NCBI GenBank assembly: GCA_945952225.1
Contig: CAMFHP010000092.1
Coordinates: 1-35,681 of the forward strand
Length of the DNA: 35,681 nt
Direction: 5' to 3'
Origin: an uncultured Myxococcaceae bacterium
Lineage (GTDB): Bacteria; Myxococcota_A; Polyangia; Polyangiales; Ga0077539
Under the pieces are notes generated by a model. It saw only the letters and a program-made list of their open reading frames with translations, ran no database searches and was not told where the DNA came from. Below are positions 25,968-33,675 of this stretch, in pieces. The translations under genes were made by a program, and so were the position numbers. Every line of letters begins with the position of its first letter. Position 1 is the first letter of the stretch.

Positions 25968-28727
25968 ATGGTCGCGGCACGCTACGAGATCATCCGACAA
26001 CTGGCGTGCGGCGGGATGGCCGAGGTGCTCCTCGCCCGTCGAACCTTCGACGACGGCGAGGTCGACCAGGTCGTCATCAAGCGTGTGCTTCCGCACCTCT
26101 CGCAGGCCGAGGGGTTCATGCGGATGTTCGCGACCGAGTCGCGCATCGCCTCGCAGCTCTCGCACCCGAACATCGTCGCGGTGGTCGAAGTGGGCGAGAT
26201 GGACGCGCTGCCGTTCATCGCGATGGAGCACCTCGACGGCGCCGACCTTCTGCGGCTGTTGCAGCAGTGCGTGCTCCGTCGCCAGCAGCTCGGTACGCAC
26301 GTCGCCATGGCCATCGTGGCAGGCGCCGCCCGGGGTCTCGGCTACGCGCATCGAGCCCGCGCGCGCGACGGTCGACCGCTCAAGATCATCCACCGCGATG
26401 TCTCGCCGCATAACATCTTCGTGACCCGCGACGGCGGCGTGAAGCTGCTGGATTTCGGCATCGCGAAGAGCGCCGCGCAGGCGGGTCACACCTCCACCGG
26501 CCAGGTGAAGGGCAAGATCTCGTACATGTCACCCGAGCAGATCCGCGCGAAGCCGCTGACGGCGCGTTCGGACCTCTGGTCGCTTGGCGTGGTGCTCTGG
26601 GAGAGCGTCGCGGGCGAGAAGCTCTTCACGCGCGACAACGACGCGGCGACGCTGCACGCGATCCTTCACGACCCGATTCCGCGGCTCCACCGCACCGACG
26701 CGCCCGAGCTCGACGACCTCATCGCGCAGATTCTCACGCGCGACCCCGACCGACGCATCGGCACCGCCGAGGAGGTGGCGACGCGGCTCGAACAGCTCCT
26801 CGCGCGCGCCGGTCAGACGACGCTCTCGCGCATCGTGGCGCAGCGGGTGAACGCGCTCGTGCCGGTGCTGACGCCCTCCGTCGAGGCCGCGCGGCCGCCC
26901 GTGTCGCGCGCCCCCGAGGTGGTGACCTTCGCCGTCGGTCCCGCGTTCGCGCATCACCACCGCACGCCGACGCCGGGCGTGCCGCTGCCGCAGCCCGTTC
27001 CCTCGGCCGTGGGACGCCGCGCGCACGGCGCCGTCGACGCAGACGAAGAAGACCCCACGCTCCTCGAAATCCCCGCGCCGCCGCCCGACGCAGACTACGA
27101 CGGCGACGAGACCCTCGACCGCAACCAGGATCGCCCGCTCGTCGGAGAGAACACCGACACGCACACGATCCCGATGCAGCGTCCGATCGCGGCCACGGGC
27201 ACCAATGGGCCCATCGCACCGCAGGCGCGCGCGCCCCTCGCGCACGTCACGCCGACGCCGCTCACGCCCGCGCGCAACCACGCGCCGCTCGCTGCGCCGG
27301 GGCCGTCACCGCGCGTGATCGTGCGCGACGACCACGACGAGAGCCTCACCGGAGAGCTTCTCCAGAGCCTCTCGGACGCGCCGCCCGCCCCCGTCGCGCG
27401 CACGACGCCCGCTCGCGCGCCGCATCCGCCCACGCGGCCTCCGCCGCGCGCGAAGCCCCTGCCGCCCACCATCGCCGAGAAGCCCCGCACGATGGCGCCC
27501 TCGCCGCGTCCGCTGCCTTCGGCCCTCGCGACGAGGCCCGGACTCGGTCCGTCGGAGCAACGCCCTGCCCCGGTGCCCGCGCGTCCGCCCTCGCCCGCGG
27601 ACCTCGACAACGAAGTCACCACGCACGCGCACCGCGCACCGCCGCCCGACATCGAGCCTCCGACGAGCCTGCTCCGCGCGCCGACGCCCGACAGCGAGGC
27701 GCTCACCGGCGTGATGCGCTCGCCGCTCTCGCAGCCTGCGACGGTGCCTCCGCCGACGCGCGCGCCTGCGCCTCCCGTCGCCCCGCCGCGGGCCGCGCCG
27801 ATGCCTGCACCCGCGCCGATGCCCGCCCCTGCGCCGATGCCCGCACCGCGTCCGGCAGCGCCGATGCCCGACGTGTTCGGCGAGGTTCCGCCGACGCTCA
27901 GCGCGTTGCGCGCGTCCCCCTTCGAGCCCCTCGCGCCGCGGCCCAGCGAGGCGCTCACGATGCCCCCGTCGGCGGACCTCCTCGCGTCGCCGTCGCTGCG
28001 TCGACCGACGGTTCCCGTGTCGCGTCCCTCGCGTGGCCCCGGTCGCCTCCTCGCCGTCGTGGGTGGACTCGCGCTCGTCGCAGGCCTCGTCGTCGCAGGT
28101 GCCTATGCCGTCGGCGGTCTCCGCCATCCCACCACGGTTGACACCGCGCCCATCGCACGCGCACCGCAAGCTCCCGCATCGCCCGCGGTCGCGCCCACGC
28201 AGGCTCCGACCGCGCCCGTCGCCGCACCGCCCATCGCGGCGCCACCGCCCCCGGTGCAACCCGTCGTCGTCGCGCAGCCCACGCCCCCGGTCGTCGCGCA
28301 GCCCACGCCCCCGGTCGTCGCGCAGCCCACGCCCCCGGTCGTCGCGCAGCCCGCACCGCCGGTCGTCGCGCAGCCCGCGGTGGCCCTCGTCGCACCGCCT
28401 CGTCCGACGGTCGCCACACCGTTGCCCACACCCGTTGCGGTCGTGCGCGCACCGACCCCCGCGCCCGTTCGCACGGCCGTACCCCCCGCGCCTGCGCAAC
28501 CCCGGACGACGTCGCCTGCGCCCCGCCCTGCAGCGCCGACCGTCGCGCGTCCCGCGCCCTCGCGCCCGACTGCGCTCCCCGATCCCTTCGCGCCGACGCC
28601 CGTGCGCACAACGGCTCCGCGCGCCACGACGCCGACGCCTGTTCGCACGACGGCGCCCACGCCGACTTCCGCGCCGCGACGCACCAACCCCTCGGTGCGC
28701 GGCAACGGAATCTTCACCGACCTCTGA
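25968..28727 (+). CDS. Transmembrane Ser/Thr protein kinase with Pro-rich linkers
   Basis: From ATG 25968 the product is 919 residues. Residues of about 5-280 are a Hanks-type kinase: Gly loop LACGGMAEVLL, Lys 38, HRDVSPHN with catalytic Asp 144, DFG at 162-164, and KGKISYMSPEQ for the activation loop. All essential residues are present. A long Pro/Ala-rich linker follows (about 290-690), a single membrane segment lies at about 693-717, and the rest is a Pro-rich outer part with five VVAQPTPP-type repeats (28266 onward). It is probably a sensor kinase of the myxobacterial type with a disordered outer domain and no recognised ligand domain. The TPR/PEGA gene follows 30 nt later with its own hexamer. 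Confidence 0.88.
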   Translation: MVAARYEIIRQLACGGMAEVLLARRTFDDGEVDQVVIKRVLPHLSQAEGFMRMFATESRIASQLSHPNIVAVVEVGEMDALPFIAMEHLDGADLLRLLQQCVLRRQQLGTHVAMAIVAGAARGLGYAHRARARDGRPLKIIHRDVSPHNIFVTRDGGVKLLDFGIAKSAAQAGHTSTGQVKGKISYMSPEQIRAKPLTARSDLWSLGVVLWESVAGEKLFTRDNDAATLHAILHDPIPRLHRTDAPELDDLIAQILTRDPDRRIGTAEEVATRLEQLLARAGQTTLSRIVAQRVNALVPVLTPSVEAARPPVSRAPEVVTFAVGPAFAHHHRTPTPGVPLPQPVPSAVGRRAHGAVDADEEDPTLLEIPAPPPDADYDGDETLDRNQDRPLVGENTDTHTIPMQRPIAATGTNGPIAPQARAPLAHVTPTPLTPARNHAPLAAPGPSPRVIVRDDHDESLTGELLQSLSDAPPAPVARTTPARAPHPPTRPPPRAKPLPPTIAEKPRTMAPSPRPLPSALATRPGLGPSEQRPAPVPARPPSPADLDNEVTTHAHRAPPPDIEPPTSLLRAPTPDSEALTGVMRSPLSQPATVPPPTRAPAPPVAPPRAAPMPAPAPMPAPAPMPAPRPAAPMPDVFGEVPPTLSALRASPFEPLAPRPSEALTMPPSADLLASPSLRRPTVPVSRPSRGPGRLLAVVGGLALVAGLVVAGAYAVGGLRHPTTVDTAPIARAPQAPASPAVAPTQAPTAPVAAPPIAAPPPPVQPVVVAQPTPPVVAQPTPPVVAQPTPPVVAQPAPPVVAQPAVALVAPPRPTVATPLPTPVAVVRAPTPAPVRTAVPPAPAQPRTTSPAPRPAAPTVARPAPSRPTALPDPFAPTPVRTTAPRATTPTPVRTTAPTPTSAPRRTNPSVRGNGIFTDL
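28266..28376 (+). repeat. Tandem 24-bp coding repeat, about 4.6 copies
   Basis: Copies of 24 bp begin at 28266, 28290, 28314, 28338 and 28362 (last partial). The first three are identical and the fourth differs at a few bases. They encode VVAQPTPP in the outer part of the kinase. Near-identical copies suggest recent expansion and length variation by slippage or recombination. Confidence 0.75.
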
Positions 28728-28742
28728 CCGCGCGCCCTGCGG

Positions 28743-28748
28743 TAGAGT
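28743..28748 (+). promoter_or_regulatory. -10 hexamer TAGAGT before the TPR/PEGA gene
   Basis: TAGAGT ends 9 nt before ATG 28758, so the gene after the kinase can be transcribed by itself, with almost no leader. Confidence 0.45.
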
Positions 28749-28757
28749 GCGACGCCC

Positions 28758-29735
28758 ATGCGTGCCGCTCATTGCGTTTCCGTCGCGACCCTGGTCGCGC
28801 TCACCGTCACGGGCGCGCCCGTCGCCGCGCAGCATCGCCATCGGCGTCCGCCGCCCGGCGGAGCCGCCGCCGAAGTGTCGCCGCAACAGGCCGAAGCGCG
28901 CGCCCACTTCGCACGCGGCGGACAGTTCTACCAGGAGAGCGACTGGCCCCACGCGATCGAGGAGTTTCGCGCGGCCTTCGACCTCTGGCCGAACCCGGTG
29001 ATCCTCTTCAACCTCGCGCAGGCCTACCGCCGCGACGGCCAGCTCTCGCGCGCCACGGAGACCTTCACGCGCTACCTCGAGACCGCGCCGTCGCTCACAC
29101 GCGAGCAGCGCGCCGAGGTCGAAGAGTCGGTGCGTGAGATCGAAGAGACACGGGCGCTTCTCACCTTCGAGGTCGAGCCCTCGGGCGCGACGGTGACCCT
29201 GAACAACCGCGTGCTCGGCACCACGCCGCTCGCCCGCAACATCGAGGTGTTGCCCGGCGACTACCGCGTGCACGTCGAGTGTCCGAACTTCGAGTCGCGC
29301 GACGAGACCTTCACCGTGCGCGCCCACGAGCAGCGGCTCGTGAACATGCGCCTGCGCCCCGTGGACCTCAACGCGCGGCTCATCGTGAACGTGTCGCCCG
29401 CGGATGCGCACGTGAGCATCGACGGCGAAGACGCGGGCACGGGGCGCGTGCAGCGCCAGGTGCGTCCGGGGCGCTACACGGTCACGGTCTCGCAGGAGGG
29501 CTTTCGCGAAACCTCGCAGACCGTCACCGTGGCGCCGCTCCGCACGGAGACGCTCTCGATCGCGCTCTCGCCCCGCGGCCGCAGCGTGTTCACGCGACCG
29601 CTGTTCTGGGGAATCGTCGGCGGCGTCGTGCTCGCCGGGGCGGTGACCGCCCTCGCCATCTCGCTCACGTCGGAGCCCGAGCCCATCGCGGGCAACGGCA
29701 ACCCCTCCGTCGTGCAGACCGCGACCTCGTTCTGA
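28758..29735 (+). CDS. Exported TPR and double-PEGA-domain protein
   Basis: The 325-residue product has a signal peptide (cleavage near VAAQH). TPR-like helices cover about 45-125 (ARAHFARGGQFYQESDWPHAIEEF, then AQAYRRDGQLSRATETF). Two PEGA-type domains follow at about 133-205 and 210-280; the first has PSGATVTLNNRVLGTTPL, LPGDYRVHVECPNF, and the second SPADAHVSIDGEDAGTG, RPGRYTVTVSQEGF. A C-terminal hydrophobic segment (about 285-308) probably anchors it. PEGA domains are found on surface proteins of myxobacteria. The neighbouring kinase makes a signalling link possible, but there is no direct evidence. Confidence 0.87.
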   Translation: MRAAHCVSVATLVALTVTGAPVAAQHRHRRPPPGGAAAEVSPQQAEARAHFARGGQFYQESDWPHAIEEFRAAFDLWPNPVILFNLAQAYRRDGQLSRATETFTRYLETAPSLTREQRAEVEESVREIEETRALLTFEVEPSGATVTLNNRVLGTTPLARNIEVLPGDYRVHVECPNFESRDETFTVRAHEQRLVNMRLRPVDLNARLIVNVSPADAHVSIDGEDAGTGRVQRQVRPGRYTVTVSQEGFRETSQTVTVAPLRTETLSIALSPRGRSVFTRPLFWGIVGGVVLAGAVTALAISLTSEPEPIAGNGNPSVVQTATSF

Positions 29736-29769
29736 CGCCATCGTCGCGCGTCTCGCGCAGGCGGTGTGA

Positions 29770-29775
29770 TAGCGT
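29770..29775 (+). promoter_or_regulatory. -10 hexamer TAGCGT before the Asp-rich lipoprotein
   Basis: TAGCGT ends 8 nt before ATG 29784. It supports that start rather than the in-frame codon at 29766, which would precede the predicted transcript start. Confidence 0.45.
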
Positions 29776-29783
29776 CCGCCGCG

Positions 29784-30224
29784 ATGCGAAGGCTGCTCCT
29801 GCCGTCGGTGCTCGTTGTCGTTCCGATGACCTTCGGGTGCTCGTCGGAGGCTCCCGCCGACGCGTCGATCGACGCCATCGTCGACCTCGTCGACACGGGT
29901 GCCGACCGCGCGGATGCGGGCGCCGACACCGCCTCGGACCTCGCCGCCGACGCGGTGGATGTCGCCGACGCAGCGCCTGCCCTCGACGATGGCCCGGCGC
30001 TCGACGACGGACCCGCGATGGACATCGAGTTCTCCGATCGCCGCGAGGTGTCGATCCCCGACGGCGCGCCGACGCCCGTGTGCGAGGGCGCGCGCAACGA
30101 CGCGGGGATCGTCGCGTGCAGGGAAGAGAACGTGCAGGGCACGGGTCTCTTCTGCATCCGATACCTGTGCGACGCCGACGATGGCGGCACCACACTCGAC
30201 GGGTGCTGTCGGCTGGTAGGCTGA
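29784..30224 (+). CDS. Asp/Ala-rich lipoprotein
   Basis: The 146-residue product begins with a lipoprotein signal ending TFGC (Cys at about 19). Residues of about 25-90 are an Asp/Ala-rich low-complexity linker (DAxxD repeats). The C-terminal 50 residues hold five cysteines (VCEG, VACR, LFCIRYLCDAD, DGCC) and may be a small disulfide-bonded domain. Asp-rich linkers of this type are frequent in surface lipoproteins of this bacterial group, as also in the pectate-lyase-like lipoprotein here. Surface exposure and function are inferred. It is 48 nt after the TPR/PEGA gene. Confidence 0.75.
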   Translation: MRRLLLPSVLVVVPMTFGCSSEAPADASIDAIVDLVDTGADRADAGADTASDLAADAVDVADAAPALDDGPALDDGPAMDIEFSDRREVSIPDGAPTPVCEGARNDAGIVACREENVQGTGLFCIRYLCDADDGGTTLDGCCRLVG

Positions 30225-30270
30225 TAGGCCCCACGCGGTCCGGTCGGGATCGCAGAAACCTCGGAAGACA

Positions 30271-30286
30271 CGGCACTTCAGGTGCT
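30271..30286 (+). promoter_or_regulatory. Sigma-54-type promoter of pspA
   Basis: The sequence cGGCACttcaggtGCt has GG at 30272-30273 and GC at 30284-30285 with exactly 10 nt between, plus CAC after GG and T after GC, matching the -24/-12 pattern (TGGCAC-N5-TTGCW). Transcription would begin near 30297, 51 nt before ATG 30348. E. coli pspA also uses sigma-54, activated by PspF. An activator gene is not in the window. Confidence 0.6.
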
Positions 30287-30330
30287 ATTTACTTCGCGGG
30301 ATCGCGGTGCAACGATGCGCCGATTCCAGC

Positions 30331-30337
30331 AAAGGAG
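30331..30337 (+). promoter_or_regulatory. Ribosome binding site AAAGGAG of pspA
   Basis: AAAGGAG lies 10 nt before ATG 30348 and 16 nt before ATG 30354. With the sigma-54-like promoter it rules out the frame's first codon at 30282, which is upstream of the predicted transcript start. Confidence 0.65.
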
Positions 30338-30347
30338 CGTCACGGTC

Positions 30348-31022
30348 ATGGGCATGCTCGATCGGCTCGGTCGCGCGATCAAATCGAACCTCAACTCGCT
30401 CATCGACAAGGCAGAAGACCCTGCCAAGATGATCGCGCAGACGATCGAAGACATGCAGGACGAGCTCAAGAAGGCCCGCGCGGACCTCGTGAGCTCCGTC
30501 GCTTCGGTCAAGCAGCTTGAGAAGAAGCTGAAGGATCAGACCGAAGAGGCCGCGAGCTGGGAGAAGCGCGCGATGCTCGCGCTCGAACACGGCGACGATG
30601 AGCTCGCGCGCGAGGCGCTCCGGCGGAAGAAGAAGGCCGAAGGCGACGCCGGCGACACCGACCGCACGCGCGAGCAGCAGGCCGCGTACGCCACGGAGCT
30701 CAAGGCCACGATCGACCAGCTCGAACGCAAGGTCGAAGAGCTCAAGGCGAAGAAGAACACGCTCGCCTCGCAGGTCGGCAACGCGCGTGCGGCCACGGGC
30801 AACACCACGCTCGGCGGCTCCAACGCGGGCGCCGTCGGGCGCCTTCGCGACATGCAGGATCGCATCGAGTCGATGGAGGCCGAAGCCGAGGCCACCGAGC
30901 TGCTCGTCGACCCGAAGAAGGCCGACCTCGAAGAGCGCTTCCGCAAGCTCGAACGCGGTGAGACCGGCGGCGGGCTCGAAGACGAACTCGCGGCGCTCAA
31001 GAGTCGGCTGAAGAACAAGTAG
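30348..31022 (+). CDS. pspA: PspA/IM30-family membrane stress protein
   Basis: The 224-residue product has the length and profile of PspA: it opens with MGMLDRLGRAIKSNL (amphipathic helix that binds stressed membranes), continues with EDPAKMIAQTIEDMQDELKKA and long coiled-coil helices of charged residues to about 180, and ends LEDELAALKSRLKNK. PspA binds damaged inner membranes, oligomerises into ESCRT-III-like assemblies and in E. coli restrains the activator PspF. The sigma-54-type promoter upstream is consistent with induction by envelope stress. No pspB, pspC or pspF gene is present next to it. A compact hairpin follows the stop. Family assignment is strong; physiology here is by analogy. 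Confidence 0.92.
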   Translation: MGMLDRLGRAIKSNLNSLIDKAEDPAKMIAQTIEDMQDELKKARADLVSSVASVKQLEKKLKDQTEEAASWEKRAMLALEHGDDELAREALRRKKKAEGDAGDTDRTREQQAAYATELKATIDQLERKVEELKAKKNTLASQVGNARAATGNTTLGGSNAGAVGRLRDMQDRIESMEAEAEATELLVDPKKADLEERFRKLERGETGGGLEDELAALKSRLKNK

Positions 31023-31024
31023 CC

Positions 31025-31043
31025 GCAGCCCCTGAGGGGCCGC
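31025..31043 (+). terminator. Hairpin after pspA
   Basis: GCCCC (31028-31032), loop TGA, GGGGC (31036-31040), extended by outer GC pairs after one mismatch. It starts 3 nt after the pspA stop. No clear T-run follows, so termination is likely but not certain. Confidence 0.45.
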
Positions 31044-31097
31044 GCGCGTCGCGTCTCCTCCCCCAACCTCCCGCCGATCGATACCGCCCGCCCCACG

Positions 31098-33041
31098 ATG
31101 CACTCCTGGCTCCTCGCGCTCCGCGCCGACGAAGACGTGCAGCTTGAGTTCCGCGCGCTCCTCGGACCCGCACGGCAGGCCATCGGCCGCGTCGACCTCC
31201 ACGAGTTCGAGACGTCGTCCCCCGCGGCGGCTGCACAGCTCCTCGATCGGCTCGCGTCGGCGCTCGGATACGGCGTCGCGGCGGTCACCCTCGAAGACCC
31301 GTCGACGGCCTCGGGACCCGATGGGTCCGCGGCCTCGGAGCACGCGCTCGCGCTCTGCCTCGCGTCGGCGCCTGGTGACCTCGTGGTGACTGCGCCCGTG
31401 GCCCGCGCCCTCGCCCCGTGGTTCTGCTTCGTGCGTCCGCGGCGACGGCCCGGATGGCGCCTCCCCGTGCCCGCGTTGGCCCTCGCCGAATCGCCGCGCC
31501 TTTGCAGCGTGTGTCGGAGCGCGGCCGCGATGCTCCCCGCCACAGCTCCCTTCGTCGGACGCGCCGACGAGGTGGACGCCGTGCTCGACGCAATGTCCGC
31601 GGGGCACCCGCTCCCCTACGCGGTCGTGCGTGCCGCGCAGGGAATGGGCGCGACGCGGCTCGTGCAGGAGGCCGCGCGGCGTGCATTCGTCGAGCTCCAT
31701 CGCAGCGCGCTGCGGAGCGACTCGCTCGATGCGTCGACCCTGCAGGCGCTCCTCGATCGGGGTGCGCCGCGCCCGCGGTGGCTCCTGCTCGATGCGCCGC
31801 AGGTCGAACGTGTGTCGTTGCCGCTCGATACGGTTCGCAGCGAGGGCGCGGGGCTTGTGCTCGTGGTGTCTCCCGCGTGCGACACGCCGTGGTGCGCCCC
31901 GACGCGCGAGGTCGAGCTCGGCCCGCTCGCGCCGTCGGAGTCGCGGGCCCTCGTGCGTGCCCTTCTCGGCGCGGAGTCCGAAGACCTCGCCGTGCAGCGC
32001 ATCGCCCGTTCGAGCGGTGTGCCCGGCGCGCTCGTGGCCCGCGCGCGCGCCGCGGCAGCGTGTGGAAACCTCGTGCGCGACGACGCGACCGGCGCGTGGC
32101 ACCCGCGCAATCGAAGGCTCGTCTCGCTCGAACCTCGACGCACCCGCGAGCACCCCACGCGGCGCACGATCGCGTCGCTCGACGCGCCCCTCCGACGCGC
32201 GCTCGAGGTGCTCGCAGCCCTTGGAGATGGCGCTTCGGTCGCAGAGGCCCGCGGTGCGTTGCGCGTCGTCGTCGGCGATGCATCGCGCCTCGAAGCGCTC
32301 CAGCAGCAGGGACTCGTCGCGCAGGTCGGCGGCACCGTCGACCTCGGCGGCGCGCTCCCGCTCGACCTCGACACACCCCTCGTCGGACGCCTCGATGCGC
32401 TGCGGAGCCTCGGCGCCCTCTCGCGCATCGCGGAGGCGGAAGACTCCCTCGATGCGCGCGCCCGCGACGCCGGGGCCCGCTTCGCCCGTGCGGCCCGCGC
32501 GGCCCTCGGCGCAGGTGATCGCGCGGCGGCCGTGCGCCTGCTCCACACCGCGCGAACCTGCGCGGCCCCCGACGAAGCGCCCACGCTCGACGCGGTGTCA
32601 CGCGCGATCGCCGCGGAACTCGGCCCGCTCGTCGCGATCACACCGCAGCCCGGCGCGCGCCCTCCGACACTCACCGCCCCCACGCTCGAATCGATCGAGG
32701 CTGCGGCGCGGTCGCGCGAGCAGTCCGGAGACCTCCCCGCGGCGCGACGACTGCGTGCGCTGGCGGGGCTCCTCCGCGGTGACGCGAGCCTCGCCCGACG
32801 CGTCGGCGACCAGGGCGCCACCGTGCGCGACATGCTGCTCGGCGCGATCGGTCACGCGCGCGAATCGCGCATTCCCCAGGCGGTGCGCGCAGCGGTCGCG
32901 GCGCTCGCGCGGGCGCGGCGTGAGGGCGACGGCAACGGCGAGGCCGCGACCCTCGCGATGCTCGCGTCGATCTACCACGCGCTCGGCCGCCACGACGATG
33001 CCGTGCGGCTGGCCGCGCCAATTCAAGGTCGCGGGCGCTGA
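31098..33041 (+). CDS. Large STAND-like protein with defective P-loop
   Basis: The 647-residue product has no signal peptide. Residues 1 to about 130 form a small domain that faintly recalls class III cyclase remnants (ALCLASAPGDLVVTAPVARAL). PFVGRADEVDAVL (151-163) is the entry motif of AAA/STAND regulators of the MalT/AfsR type. The place of the Walker A has AAQGMGATR (179-187), where the Lys is Ala, and WLLLDAP (228-234) fits a Walker B-like strand with Asp but no second acid. The remainder to 647 is helical, perhaps TPR-like repeats (ALARARREGDGNGEAATLAMLASIYHALGRHDDAVRLA). ATP hydrolysis is doubtful; a regulatory or scaffold role is inferred. It follows pspA by 75 nt, but a hairpin lies between. 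Confidence 0.72.
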   Translation: MHSWLLALRADEDVQLEFRALLGPARQAIGRVDLHEFETSSPAAAAQLLDRLASALGYGVAAVTLEDPSTASGPDGSAASEHALALCLASAPGDLVVTAPVARALAPWFCFVRPRRRPGWRLPVPALALAESPRLCSVCRSAAAMLPATAPFVGRADEVDAVLDAMSAGHPLPYAVVRAAQGMGATRLVQEAARRAFVELHRSALRSDSLDASTLQALLDRGAPRPRWLLLDAPQVERVSLPLDTVRSEGAGLVLVVSPACDTPWCAPTREVELGPLAPSESRALVRALLGAESEDLAVQRIARSSGVPGALVARARAAAACGNLVRDDATGAWHPRNRRLVSLEPRRTREHPTRRTIASLDAPLRRALEVLAALGDGASVAEARGALRVVVGDASRLEALQQQGLVAQVGGTVDLGGALPLDLDTPLVGRLDALRSLGALSRIAEAEDSLDARARDAGARFARAARAALGAGDRAAAVRLLHTARTCAAPDEAPTLDAVSRAIAAELGPLVAITPQPGARPPTLTAPTLESIEAAARSREQSGDLPAARRLRALAGLLRGDASLARRVGDQGATVRDMLLGAIGHARESRIPQAVRAAVAALARARREGDGNGEAATLAMLASIYHALGRHDDAVRLAAPIQGRGR

Positions 33042-33056
33042 GACGCGGGTTCAGCG
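33036..33056. terminator. Hairpin made from the two facing stop codons
   Basis: CGCTGA (33036-33041) and TCAGCG (33051-33056) form a 6-bp stem with a 9-nt loop. Each arm contains one of the two convergent stop codons, the same design as at 6262-6280. Confidence 0.42.
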
Positions 33057-33569
33057 GCGCGCGCGGAGGGCGTTGCGCTCGGCTTCGAGAATCTCGCGCG
33101 TGAGGTTCTGCACGCGGGGGTGGTTGCTCTTGCGTGAGACCAGCAGAAGAAAGGCCTTCGCGTTCTTCAGGTCGTTGCGCTTGAACGCCTCGTGGGCCTT
33201 CTCGAAGAGCTGCGCGATGTCGGGCGGCAGCGGGGCCTCCGCGGGGATCGACACGCGGACCTCCTGCGGCACCGACGTGCGCTCGGCGTCGGGCGTGAGC
33301 CTCGCCTCGCCGCGTGCGAGCGCGGAGTCGTAGCGGGCGCGCAGCACCGGATCGAGGAGCACGCGATAGCCCTCGGAGCCTCGCTTGAAGACGCGCAGCA
33401 TCCGCGCCGCCGTCTCGGGCGCGTCGACGTGCTGATCGGGGTGATAGCGCAGCGCGAAGCGATGGAACGCCTCGCGGATCGCAGGAGCCTCTGCGTCGCG
33501 CGGCACCGCGAGGAGCGAGTAGTAGTCGACGCGATCGAGGTGTTCTTCGAGCACGTTGTCGGAGAGCAT
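33051..33569 (-). CDS. J-domain (DnaJ-like) protein
   Basis: I start at ATG 33569 because GGAGGAA lies 7 nt upstream and the J-domain begins right after; the longer frame to 33818 would overlap the upstream gene. The 172-residue product has a J-domain at about 14-83: YYSLLAVPRDAEAPAIREAF, then HPD at 43-45 (YHPDQH), then RVLLDPVLRARYD. The tail (about 110-172) is helical, resembling TPR-like repeats, and there is no Gly/Phe or zinc domain, so it is not a canonical DnaJ. J-domains stimulate Hsp70 ATPase through HPD. No signal or membrane segment is seen. Its neighbour carries an Hsp70 substrate-binding domain but no ATPase domain. Confidence 0.85.
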   Translation of the reverse strand: MLSDNVLEEHLDRVDYYSLLAVPRDAEAPAIREAFHRFALRYHPDQHVDAPETAARMLRVFKRGSEGYRVLLDPVLRARYDSALARGEARLTPDAERTSVPQEVRVSIPAEAPLPPDIAQLFEKAHEAFKRNDLKNAKAFLLLVSRKSNHPRVQNLTREILEAERNALRARR

Positions 33570-33576
33570 CGAGCGG

Positions 33577-33583
33577 TTCCTCC
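33577..33583 (-). promoter_or_regulatory. Strong ribosome binding site GGAGGAA of the J-protein gene
   Basis: GGAGGAA on the minus strand lies 7 nt before ATG 33569. It is among the best ribosome sites in the window and decides the start against the longer frame. Confidence 0.7.
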
Positions 33584-33626
33584 GGGGGGCCGACGGACGC
33601 GTTGCGTGCGGCGTCCCGCGCGCCGT

Positions 33627-33654
33627 CGCGTCCGTGACTAGCAACACGGACGCG
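33627..33654. promoter_or_regulatory. 10-bp inverted repeat between orphan-Hsp70-domain gene and J-protein gene
   Basis: CGCGTCCGTG (33627-33636) and CACGGACGCG (33645-33654) are perfect complements with an 8-nt loop. On the minus strand TAGTCA (complement 33635-33640) within it and TTTACG 17 nt upstream may be a promoter of the J-protein gene, so the repeat could be an operator. It is close in geometry to CIRCE (9-N9-9) but not in sequence. It may instead be a terminator of the upstream gene, 21 nt past its stop. Confidence 0.5.
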
Positions 33655-33675
33655 CGGCGTAAAGCGCTGCGTGAC

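Noticed and set aside
28266-28376. CRISPR array
   Set aside because: Contiguous 24-bp units with no spacers, in frame within a protein gene.
27306-29741. Minus-strand open frame opposite the kinase linker and PEGA gene
   Set aside because: Arg/Gly/Asp-rich product caused by the Pro-rich coding strand; no motif.
30285-32546. Minus-strand open frame opposite pspA and the STAND-like gene
   Set aside because: It opposes a certain pspA and has no domain.
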